Assembly: GCF_014646055.1 (NCBI RefSeq)
Contig: NZ_BMMS01000003.1
Location: 62,001-126,000, forward strand
Length of the DNA stretch: 64,000 nucleotides
From: Wenjunlia tyrosinilytica
Lineage (GTDB): Bacteria; Actinomycetota; Actinomycetes; Streptomycetales; Streptomycetaceae
Direction of reading: 5' to 3'
In this document: positions 55,339 to 62,619 of the stretch, in pieces
Layout: each line of letters begins with the position of its first letter
How positions within the stretch are numbered: the stretch's first letter is position 1
The notes under the pieces: model-generated
Databases searched by the model: none
What the model saw: only the letters and a program-made list of their open reading frames with translations
What the model was told of the DNA's origin: nothing
Program-made: the position numbers and the translations under genes

Positions 55339-55890
55339 GGGCACCCGACGAGGGCGCGGCCACGCCGACCGGGCACCGGGCGGGGGCGGGACGGCCACGG
55401 CGACCGGGCGGCGGACAGCACGCCCACCGGCACGGTGGCCCGGCAAGGCGACCGGGCACCGAACAAGGGCGAGACCGCCACGGCGACCGGGCGGCGGACA
55501 GCAGGCCCCCGGCAAGGCGACCAGGGCCCCGGACAAGGGCAGGACCGGCAAGGCGATCAGGCACCAAGAGGCAGGCCCACCAGCACGACAGCCCGACAAC
55601 CCCCGCCCAGGCACCAGACGAAGGCGAGACCACCACGGCGACTGGGCAGCGGACAGCAGGCCCACCGGCACGAGCCCGGCAACCCGCCCAGGCACCGGAC
55701 AAGGGTGAGACCGCCACGGCGACCCGGCGCCGGACAGCACGCCCAACCAGCACGACAACCCGACAACCCACCTGGGCCCCGGACAAGGGCAGGACCGGCA
55801 AGGCGGTCAGGCACCAAGAGGCAGGCCACCGGCACGACAGCCCGGCAAGGCGGCCGGGGACCGGACAAGGGCGGGACGGGGCGGCGCGGT
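55339..55890. repeat. degenerate tandem array of about seven ~82-bp units, A-A-B pattern
   Basis: The 797 bp from 55115 to 55911 hold no credible gene. Units begin at about 55372, 55455, 55525, 55610, 55691, 55775 and 55857, spaced 70-85 bp. A-type units share GACCGCCACGGCGACCGGGC and GCGGACAGCA; B-type units (55525, 55775) share GGACAAGGGCAGGACCGGCA, GGTCAGGCACCAAGAGGCAGG or close forms. The order is A-A-B-A-A-B-partial, with a short decayed copy at 55339. Unit lengths are not multiples of three, so the open frames on both strands are not evidence of coding. The flanks (55115-55338) are GC-rich with weaker resemblance to the repeat. Confidence 0.85.
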
Positions 55891-55911
55891 CGCCCCAAGG
55901 TGTGCCGGGCG

Positions 55912-56241
55912 CTAGTTCGGTGACTGGTCCGGTGTCCGGCCGGGGGGCGGTTCCGGGGCCTCGCTTGTGGGGGCGCCGTATGTCTGCCCCGCCGCAGGCG
56001 CGTAGCTGCCCAGGTAGTGGCTGCCCGGGCGCTGCCCGTACTGGGCGGCGGCGTGGACGGGTCGGCCCGACCGGACCGCCCTGCGGTACTGGATCTTCCG
56101 CACCAGCTTGAACACCCAGGTCGCGACGACGGCCAGCGCGACGAGTCCCAGCAGCGTGAGCGCCAGCCAGTGCGGCAGGAAGGACAGCACGACTGCGAAG
56201 ATCTTGCTGCCGATGGACGCCTGCAGGGTGTGCCATTCCAT
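55912..56241 (-). CDS. small membrane protein of unknown function
   Basis: A 109-residue protein. Residues about 13-45 (FAVVLSFLPHWLALTLLGLV onward) form one long or two short membrane helices, followed by a basic segment (KLVRKIQYRRAVRSGR) that would face the cytoplasm. The last 50 residues are Pro/Gly/Tyr-rich and probably disordered. The ATG at 56241 is preceded by GGGGGAGC. It lies between the repeat array and the tetR gene. No family recognised. Confidence 0.65.
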   Translation of the reverse strand: MEWHTLQASIGSKIFAVVLSFLPHWLALTLLGLVALAVVATWVFKLVRKIQYRRAVRSGRPVHAAAQYGQRPGSHYLGSYAPAAGQTYGAPTSEAPEPPPGRTPDQSPN

Positions 56242-56295
56242 TGAGCTCCCCCTCCGGATACGGAAAACGCGTCCGGATCCTAGCGCCCGTCCCCG

Positions 56296-56871
56296 TCAGC
56301 CGCTGCTCGCCCCCCGAGCGAGCAGCAGGAGCGCGTCGACGAGGTCCGAGGCGGGTGAGCCGGTGGCCAGGCGGCGCAGTTGGAGGCCGAAGACGAGGGC
56401 GACGGCGGTGCCCGCGACCCGCTCGGCCTCGGGCACGCCGAGCCCGCCGAGGATCCGCGCGGCCAGCCGGTCGTAGGCGGCGAAGCACTCGGCCGCCGCG
56501 GTGCGCAGCCGCTCGTCCCGGCCGGCCTGGACGTACAGCTCGAAGGGCGCGATGTGCGTGCTGTCGAACTCCGTGCCCCCGGCCACCTGGGCGACGGTGG
56601 CCGCGGCCCCGTCGAGGTCGATCCCGTCGGAGCGGCACAGGTCGGCGAGCTCGGTGAAGCGCCGGGTCTCCTCCCCGACGAAGTGCAGCAGGCTCTCGCG
56701 CAGCAGCTCGTGCTGGGTCTCGAAGTGGTAGGTGACCGTCCCCAGGGAGACTCCCGCCTCCTTGGCGATCCGCCGGTTGGTGACCCCGGCGAGGCCGTCC
56801 TGGCCGATGATGCGCAGGACGGCGTCGATGATGCTCTGCCGGGTGTCGGCGGGCTTGGACATGCGGATCAT
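56296..56871 (-). CDS. TetR-family regulator
   Basis: A 191-residue repressor with an N-terminal helix-turn-helix (about 24-55: VTNRRIAKEAGVSLGTVTYHF) and a helical ligand-binding domain. The HTH is of the typical TetR form with Tyr/His at the end of the recognition helix. It starts 7 bp after the amidase stop, in the same operon. The 16-bp palindrome before the amidase is the likely operator, giving autoregulation plus control of the divergent dehydrogenase. The start may instead be the ATG at 56862. Confidence 0.9.
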   Translation of the reverse strand: MIRMSKPADTRQSIIDAVLRIIGQDGLAGVTNRRIAKEAGVSLGTVTYHFETQHELLRESLLHFVGEETRRFTELADLCRSDGIDLDGAAATVAQVAGGTEFDSTHIAPFELYVQAGRDERLRTAAAECFAAYDRLAARILGGLGVPEAERVAGTAVALVFGLQLRRLATGSPASDLVDALLLLARGASSG

Positions 56872-56878
56872 TGTTCCA

Positions 56879-58381
56879 TCAGCGTCCCGGCTCCATCCCG
56901 CGAAGGGCGGGGCGGCTCTCGTACCAGCGGCGGTCGGCCTCGAGCTGGGCGGCGAGGGAGACGAGGAGTTCCTCGCTGTTCGCCGGGCCGAGCAGTTGGG
57001 CGCCGACCGGCAGCCCGTCGCGGGTGAAGCCCGCGGGCACGCTCATCGCCGGCCAGCCGAGCACATTCCACGGCCATGCGTAGGGGCAGGCCGCTGTCAT
57101 CGCCTTGTCCGTCCGCCAGGCGCTCAGATCGTCGAAGGCGCCGATGCGCGGGGGCGGGGCGGCGGACGTCGGGGTGAGCACGATGTCGTACGAGCGGTAG
57201 ATCCCGCCGATCCTGCGGTGCTGGCGGGGCTCGCGGGCCCGGGCGAGGCGCAGGACGGGCCCGGCGAGACGTCTGCCGGTGCGCGCGGCGGCGCGGGTGC
57301 GGGGGTCGAGCAGGCCGGGCTCGGGGTGCAGGGCGGCCAGTTCCGCGACCCCCGCGGTGGCGCGGGCCACCAGGCTGGGCCCGATCAGGCCGTAGCGCGG
57401 CCTGGCCTCCTCGACGTCGTGCCCGAGGCGGGCGAGCGCCTCGGCGAGGTCGGCGACCGCGCGGCGCACATCGGGGTGCGCGGTGGCGCGGGTGCCGGTC
57501 AAGGGCGGCCGCCACGCCAGGGCGATGCGCAGTCGGCCCGGCTCCCGGCGGGCGGCCTCCCGGGCGTTGATGGGACCGGGCCGGTGCAGATCTTTCGGAT
57601 GGGCGCCGAGGACGGTGTCCAGCAACAGGGCCGCGTCGCCGACGGTACGGGCCAGCGGTCCACTGACGGCCAGGCCGTTGAAGGCGTCGCTGTACGGGTG
57701 CAGGGACACCCGCCCGCGCTGCGGCTTGATGCCGACGAGATGGGTCCAGCCCGCGGGGATGCGGATGGATCCGGCACCGTCGGAGCCGAGCGCGGCCGGG
57801 ACGAGTCCGGCGGCGACGGCGGCGGCCGAGCCGCCCGAGGAGCCGCCGGGGGTGTGGTCGGTGTTCCAGGGGTTGCGGGTGGCACCGAAGGCGGGGCCCT
57901 CGGTGAAGGGCCACTGGCCGAGCTCGCAGGCGTTGGTCTTGCCGACGATCACCGCCCCGGCCTCGCGCAGCCGCCGCACCGGCTCGGCGTCGGCGGACGC
58001 GGGGCCGATCTCGCCCCGGCAGCCGAACAGCGTCGGCAGTCCCGCGACATCGGTGTCGTCCTTGACCGCCACGGGCACCCCGAGCAGGGGCCGCCGCACC
58101 AGAACGTCGTGCGCCGCCCCCGCCCCCGCTCCCGCGGCGAGTGCGCGGTCGGCCTTCTCGGCCTCCTCCAGCGCGGCTTCGGCGCGAAGGCACCGGAAGG
58201 CGTTGATCGTGTCCTGGGTGGCCTCGATGCGCTCGAGCGACGCCCGGACCAGGGCCACCGAGGTGGTCCGGCCCTCGGCCAGGGCTCGGGCGCACTCGGC
58301 GAGTCCGGTGGGACGGGCCGACGCGGTGGGTCCGGTTGAACCGGTGGGGCCCGGTATTCCCATGGATTCGGCTGTGGACAC
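56879..58381 (-). CDS. amidase signature-family hydrolase
   Basis: A 500-residue Ser-cisSer-Lys amidase. The triad is Lys107 (VPVAVKDDTDV), Ser181 (GGSSGGSAAAVA) and nucleophile Ser205 (SDGAGSIRIPAG). The first 25 residues are a Pro/Gly/Ser-rich leader. Substrate cannot be predicted; fatty-acid amides, aryl amides or peptides are all handled by the family. The GTG at 58381 is chosen because the conserved part follows. It is co-transcribed with tetR and divergent from a short-chain dehydrogenase. Confidence 0.9.
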   Translation of the reverse strand: MSTAESMGIPGPTGSTGPTASARPTGLAECARALAEGRTTSVALVRASLERIEATQDTINAFRCLRAEAALEEAEKADRALAAGAGAGAAHDVLVRRPLLGVPVAVKDDTDVAGLPTLFGCRGEIGPASADAEPVRRLREAGAVIVGKTNACELGQWPFTEGPAFGATRNPWNTDHTPGGSSGGSAAAVAAGLVPAALGSDGAGSIRIPAGWTHLVGIKPQRGRVSLHPYSDAFNGLAVSGPLARTVGDAALLLDTVLGAHPKDLHRPGPINAREAARREPGRLRIALAWRPPLTGTRATAHPDVRRAVADLAEALARLGHDVEEARPRYGLIGPSLVARATAGVAELAALHPEPGLLDPRTRAAARTGRRLAGPVLRLARAREPRQHRRIGGIYRSYDIVLTPTSAAPPPRIGAFDDLSAWRTDKAMTAACPYAWPWNVLGWPAMSVPAGFTRDGLPVGAQLLGPANSEELLVSLAAQLEADRRWYESRPALRGMEPGR

Positions 58382-58401
58382 GGTCGCCTCCCCTCTCTAT
58401 C

Positions 58402-58417
58402 GTTCGTTCGAACGAAC
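58402..58417. promoter_or_regulatory. 16-bp TetR-type operator palindrome
   Basis: GTTCGTTCGAACGAAC is perfectly palindromic and sits in the 58-bp gap between the divergent amidase and dehydrogenase starts. Size and symmetry fit a TetR dimer. The tetR gene lies at the end of the amidase transcription unit. Confidence 0.75.
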
Positions 58418-58439
58418 AGGTCCTCGGGAGGCTACTCGT

Positions 58440-59231
58440 ATGCGCATCACCGGAACAACCGTCCTGCTCACCGGGGTCACCGGCGGCATCGGCCGGACGA
58501 TCGCCCGGGACCTCGCGCGAAAGGGGGCGAAGTTGGTGATCTCCGGGCGGCGCCCCGAGGCTCTTGGGCCGATCGCCGCCGAGCTCGGCGCCCGCGCCGT
58601 CACCGCCGATCTGGCCGACGCCGACCAGGTGGCCCACCTCGCCGAGGCCTGCGGGGACGCCGACATCCTCATCGCCAACGCCGCTCTGCCCTCCAGCGGC
58701 GACCTGCTCGACTACACGCCTGGCCAGGTGGACCGGGCGCTGACCGTGAATCTGCGGGCCCCGGTCATGCTCGCCCGCCTGCTCGCGCCACGCATGGTGG
58801 ACGCGGGACGCGGCCATGTGGTGTTCGTCGGCTCGATCTCCGGAAAGGCCGCCAGCAAGTCCTCGTCCCTGTACACCTCGACCAAGTTCGGGCTGCGCGG
58901 CTTCGCCCATGGCTTCCGCCAGGACCTGCACGGCACGGGGGTCGGGGTCTCCCTCGTCCAGCCCGGATTCGTCCGTGACGCGGGGATGTTCGCGGCCACG
59001 GGCGCGACCCCGCCCGGCGGTGTGCGCACGGTCTCCCCCGAGCAGGTGGCGGCGGGCGTCATCCGGGCCATCGAGCGGGACCTGTGCGAAGTCAACGTCG
59101 CCCCGCTGGAGTTGAGGCTGCTGAGCGCGATTGCCGGGCAGTTCCCGGCATTCGCCGCGATGGTGCAGCGCCGCTCGGGCGCGGAGCGCACCATCGGCCG
59201 GATCGTGGAAGCCCAACGCGAAAGCCGCTGA
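58440..59231 (+). CDS. short-chain dehydrogenase/reductase
   Basis: A 263-residue Rossmann-fold oxidoreductase. The cofactor motif TGVTGGIG is at 11-18, the NAG-like motif is ANAA (79-82), and the catalytic set is Ser132, Tyr145 and Lys149 (YTSTK). An Arg-Arg pair after the second strand (SGRRPE) suggests NADPH. The ATG at 58440 has GGGAGG upstream. Its divergence from the amidase around one operator suggests both act on the same compound, which is unknown. Confidence 0.92.
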   Translation: MRITGTTVLLTGVTGGIGRTIARDLARKGAKLVISGRRPEALGPIAAELGARAVTADLADADQVAHLAEACGDADILIANAALPSSGDLLDYTPGQVDRALTVNLRAPVMLARLLAPRMVDAGRGHVVFVGSISGKAASKSSSLYTSTKFGLRGFAHGFRQDLHGTGVGVSLVQPGFVRDAGMFAATGATPPGGVRTVSPEQVAAGVIRAIERDLCEVNVAPLELRLLSAIAGQFPAFAAMVQRRSGAERTIGRIVEAQRESR

Positions 59232-59297
59232 CGACGCACCGCCTCAGCATGGCGCACGTCGCAGCGTGGCGCACCGCCTCGGACGCGGCGCACCGCC

Positions 59298-60140
59298 TCA
59301 GACCTCCCGCGCCGCCAGTGCCGCCTCGCCCGCGGCCCGCATCGCCGCCAGGGGGGCCGGGGACCGGCCCGTCATCAGTTCCACCTGGAGCACCGCCTGG
59401 TGGACCAGCAGGTCGAGTCCCCCCACGACCGCTGCCCCGCGCGCCGACCAGGCGGCGGCCAGCGCCGTGGGCCACGGCTCGTAGAGGACGTCGAACAGCG
59501 CGCCGGGGCGCTCCGGCACCGCGTGCGCCAACTCGTCCGTCGTGCCCGCCGGGGTGGTGGAGACGACCAGCTCCGCCGAGAACGCCCGCGCCGCGCGGGA
59601 CCACTCCTCGGTGCGCACGGTGACCCCCAGCCGCTCCCCCATGGCCCGCATCTGCTCGGCCCTGGCCTCGCCGCGCACGTACGCGGTCACCTCGCCGCGG
59701 CAGATCCGCGAGAGCGCGGCCAGTGCCGAGGAGGCCGTGGCGCCCGCGCCCAGGACGGCGGCCGACGCGACCTCGTCCACCCCTCGTTCACGCAGCGCCG
59801 AGACCATGCCCGGGACATCGGTGTTGTCCCCTACTTTGCGCCCGTCGGGGGTGAAGACCACCGTGTTCACGGCGTCCACCGACGCGGCGACGGGGCCGAT
59901 CCCGTCCAGCAGCGGCATGATCGCGCGCTTGAGCGGCATGGTCAGCGACAGGCCGGCCCATCGCTCCTGCTCGGCCTCGAGCCCCTTGACGAACGCGGGC
60001 AGCGCGGCCTCGTCCACCTCGAACCGGTCGTACCGCCAGCCGTCGAGCCCGAGGGCCTCGTAGGCGGCGCGGTGGAGCACCGGGGAGAGGGAGTGGGCGA
60101 TGGGCGAGCCCAGGACCGCCGCCCGCTTTGCGTCTGCCAT
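59298..60140 (-). CDS. aroE: shikimate dehydrogenase
   Basis: A 280-residue NADP-dependent enzyme reducing 3-dehydroshikimate. The substrate domain has GSPIAHSLSPVLHRAAYEAL, and SLTMPLKRAIMPLLD contains the catalytic Lys; the partner Asp is in GDNTDVPGM. The nucleotide loop is VLGAGATASSALAAL. It starts 7 bp after the mltG stop. Its stop codon lies in a short GCACCGCCTCAG duplication. Confidence 0.95.
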   Translation of the reverse strand: MADAKRAAVLGSPIAHSLSPVLHRAAYEALGLDGWRYDRFEVDEAALPAFVKGLEAEQERWAGLSLTMPLKRAIMPLLDGIGPVAASVDAVNTVVFTPDGRKVGDNTDVPGMVSALRERGVDEVASAAVLGAGATASSALAALSRICRGEVTAYVRGEARAEQMRAMGERLGVTVRTEEWSRAARAFSAELVVSTTPAGTTDELAHAVPERPGALFDVLYEPWPTALAAAWSARGAAVVGGLDLLVHQAVLQVELMTGRSPAPLAAMRAAGEAALAAREV

Positions 60141-60147
60141 CGTGCCG

Positions 60148-62043
60148 TCAGCCGTCCTTGTGCTCTTTCTGGTACTTGTTGAACTCGGCCACGTTCTTGT
60201 CGTGGACCGCCTGGTCGTTCGTGAAGCGGGTGTCCCCCGGCCTCACGGTGACGAAGTAGACCCAGTTGCCCTTCGTGGGGTTCAGCGCGGCCTCGATAGC
60301 CTGGTGGCCGGGGTTGCCGATGGGTCCGGGCGGAAGCCCCTTGACCTTGTACGTGTTGTAGGGGCTGTCGAGCTGCGTCTCGCCCTCGGTGGTGTCCAGC
60401 GTGCTGCGGTTGAGGGCGTAGTTGATGGTGGAGTCCATCTGCAGCAGGCCATGGGTCGCCTCGGTGTCCAGGCGGTTGTACATCACCCGGGCGACCTTGC
60501 CGAAGTCCTTGTCCTCCTTGGCCTCGGCCTGCACGATGCTCGCCAGCACGATCACCTCGTACGGCGACCTGTCGACCGCCTTGGAGGCGTCGGCCAGTCC
60601 GTCGCGGCGGTACTCCTTGTCGGCCTGCTTGACCATCTGCTTGACCAGGTCGAGCGGCTTGGTGTTCTTGCCGACGGTGTAGCGCGAGGGGAACAGGAAG
60701 CCCTCGGGGTTGCCCTTGGCGTAGTCGGGCAGGCCCAGATCGGCGTCCTTGACGGCGTCGCGGGTCTCGCCGGCCTTCAGCCCGAGCTTCTTGTCGATCG
60801 CCTCGTAGATCTTGGAGGCACGCAGGCCCTCCGGGATGATCAGGGCGTTGAGGCTGGCCGGGTCGGTCATCACCTTGACGGCGGAGCCCGCCGACATCTT
60901 CTTGTGCATGGGGTACACCCCCGCCTGGATGCTCTTGCCGTCGGCCGCCTCCACGAAGGCCTTGGTGCTCTTGACCACGCCCGCGCGGACCAGGATGTCG
61001 CCCATGTCGGACAGGCTCGCCCCGTCCGGGATCTCGACCTGGACGTCTCCCGTGCCCGCCCCGGAGAAATCGGGCGGCGGGCCGAAGTGCGACTGCCAGA
61101 ACTGGTAGCCCACATAGCCCACGCCCGAGACGGCGCCGCCGAGGACCAGTACGACGACCAGGCAGGCCATGCCGCTGCGGCGGGGTCTGGTCTTCTGCTT
61201 GGGCCCTCGGCCGCGCCGGTCCTGGCGCGAGGACCGCTCGTCCGGCTCGTCGTCCCAGTCGCCGTCCGGGTCGTCGTGTCCGCGCGCGAAGAACGCGTGG
61301 TCGTCGTCCTCCTCGCCGTCCATGGGCGGCTGCTGGGGATCGGCGTGCGGCTCGGTCCGCGTGGCCTGCGGCTCCTGGCCGTAGTCCTGCCCGCCGTAGG
61401 GGTCGTAGGGCTCGGCCCCGGCGAACGGGTCCTGGCCCTGGTGGGCGGGGTCCTGGTGCCGGCCCGGGTCCTGGTAGGTCCCCTGCGGTCCCTGGCCGTG
61501 GGGATCCTGCCGTCCGTAAGGGTCCTGCTGGCCCTGGCCGTAGGGATCCTGCTGCCCCTGACCGTAGGGATCGGGCTGGCCCTGGCCGTAGGGGTCCGGC
61601 TGTCCTTGGCCGTACGGATCGGGCTGGTTCCGGCCGTAGGGGTCCGGCTGGCCCGGGCCGTAACGATCCGGCCGGCCCTGGCCGTAGGGGTCCGGTTGGC
61701 CGTACGGATCGGGCTGGCCGTAGGGGTCCGGATGGACGTACGGATCCGGCTGACCGTAGGGGTCCGGCCGTCCGTACGGGTCCTGCTGGCCGTAGGGATC
61801 GTGTCCGTAGCCGTGGTGGTCGGGCTGCTGGTACGGGTCGCCCTGGGGGCGGCCGTACGGGTCACCGGAGCCCTGGTAGGAGCCCTCCCACTGCGCGGCC
61901 TGGGCCCCCTGCTGAGCGCGCGGCGCAGCGCCGTAACCGTCCCAACCCCCCGTAGGCGTCCCGTGCCCGGCCCAGTCGGGGTCCGTGAGCGGATCCCCTG
62001 GGTACCACGGATCGGAACCGGAGCCCCGGCCAAGGTCAGTCAT
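60148..62043 (-). CDS. mltG: MltG (YceG-like) endolytic transglycosylase with DPYGQ-rich N-terminus
   Basis: A 631-residue cell-wall enzyme that cleaves nascent glycan strands. Residues 1-290 are cytoplasmic and disordered, with about fifteen DPYGQ/DPYGR repeats between 61 and 220 and an acidic stretch near 240-270. A single transmembrane helix spans 292-313. The extracytoplasmic YceG domain follows with LIIPEGLRASKIYEAI, the catalytic Glu in VLASIVQAEAK, and LQMDSTINYAL. It lies between ruvX and aroE. The long N-terminus is typical of streptomycetes in kind; its repeats are probably variable. Confidence 0.93.
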   Translation of the reverse strand: MTDLGRGSGSDPWYPGDPLTDPDWAGHGTPTGGWDGYGAAPRAQQGAQAAQWEGSYQGSGDPYGRPQGDPYQQPDHHGYGHDPYGQQDPYGRPDPYGQPDPYVHPDPYGQPDPYGQPDPYGQGRPDRYGPGQPDPYGRNQPDPYGQGQPDPYGQGQPDPYGQGQQDPYGQGQQDPYGRQDPHGQGPQGTYQDPGRHQDPAHQGQDPFAGAEPYDPYGGQDYGQEPQATRTEPHADPQQPPMDGEEDDDHAFFARGHDDPDGDWDDEPDERSSRQDRRGRGPKQKTRPRRSGMACLVVVLVLGGAVSGVGYVGYQFWQSHFGPPPDFSGAGTGDVQVEIPDGASLSDMGDILVRAGVVKSTKAFVEAADGKSIQAGVYPMHKKMSAGSAVKVMTDPASLNALIIPEGLRASKIYEAIDKKLGLKAGETRDAVKDADLGLPDYAKGNPEGFLFPSRYTVGKNTKPLDLVKQMVKQADKEYRRDGLADASKAVDRSPYEVIVLASIVQAEAKEDKDFGKVARVMYNRLDTEATHGLLQMDSTINYALNRSTLDTTEGETQLDSPYNTYKVKGLPPGPIGNPGHQAIEAALNPTKGNWVYFVTVRPGDTRFTNDQAVHDKNVAEFNKYQKEHKDG

Positions 62044-62160
62044 CTATCCCCTATCACCGGGACGGCGGCGCTGCACGATCCAGGCTCCTGGACTCGCCTC
62101 AGGGTTCGAACGAGCGCCCTAACGGGCTGCCACATCCCGCGGAACGTTACCGTACCGCGA

Positions 62161-62619
62161 TCAGACAACCACTTCGACGCACTCCCCAGGAGTAGTACCG
62201 GAGACCCGTTCGGTCTCGAGGGCGCTCTGCAGGATGACGACCGCGGCCGCCTGGTCGACGACGGACCGGCCCTTCTTGCTCCGCACACCCGAGGCCCGCA
62301 GGCCATGGGTGGCGGTGACGGTGGTCATGCGCTCGTCCACCAGCCGTACGGGGACGGGCGCCACGAGCTTCGCCACGTCCTGGGCGAAGGCTCTGACCTT
62401 CGCCGCGGCCGGCCCCTCGCGCCCGTTCAGGGAGCGCGGAAGGCCGACCACGACCTCGATCACTTCGTACTCGGCGGCGATCTCCGCGATGCGGGCCCGG
62501 TCGCCCCGGCCCGCCCGCACGGTCTCCACGGGAGTGGCGAGCAGGCCGTCGGGGTCGCAGGAGGCGACCCCGATCCTGGCGTCGCCGACGTCCACGCCGA
62601 TCCGCCGCCCGCGGCGCAT
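62161..62619 (-). CDS. ruvX: YqgF/RuvX-type nuclease
   Basis: A 152-residue RNase H-fold protein. Conserved segments are RIGVDVGDARIGVASCD with the first catalytic Asp, VVVGLPRSLNGREGP, and VRLVDERMTTVTA. In E. coli the homologue takes part in 16S rRNA 5' processing. Its ATG overlaps the alaS stop by one base (TGATG), so the two are coupled. Confidence 0.95.
   Translation of the reverse strand: MRRGRRIGVDVGDARIGVASCDPDGLLATPVETVRAGRGDRARIAEIAAEYEVIEVVVGLPRSLNGREGPAAAKVRAFAQDVAKLVAPVPVRLVDERMTTVTATHGLRASGVRSKKGRSVVDQAAAVVILQSALETERVSGTTPGECVEVVV

Noticed and set aside
55893-55905. Shared CCCAAGGTGTGC between the end of the repeat region and the palindrome at 35463-35508
   Set aside because: A 12-base match between two places in 64 kb of biased sequence is expected by chance.
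55148-56638. Several 200-500 codon open frames across the repeat region on both strands
   Set aside because: The repeat period is not a multiple of three, frames are open in several phases at once, and the products are low-complexity Pro/Gly/Arg/Ala without family resemblance.
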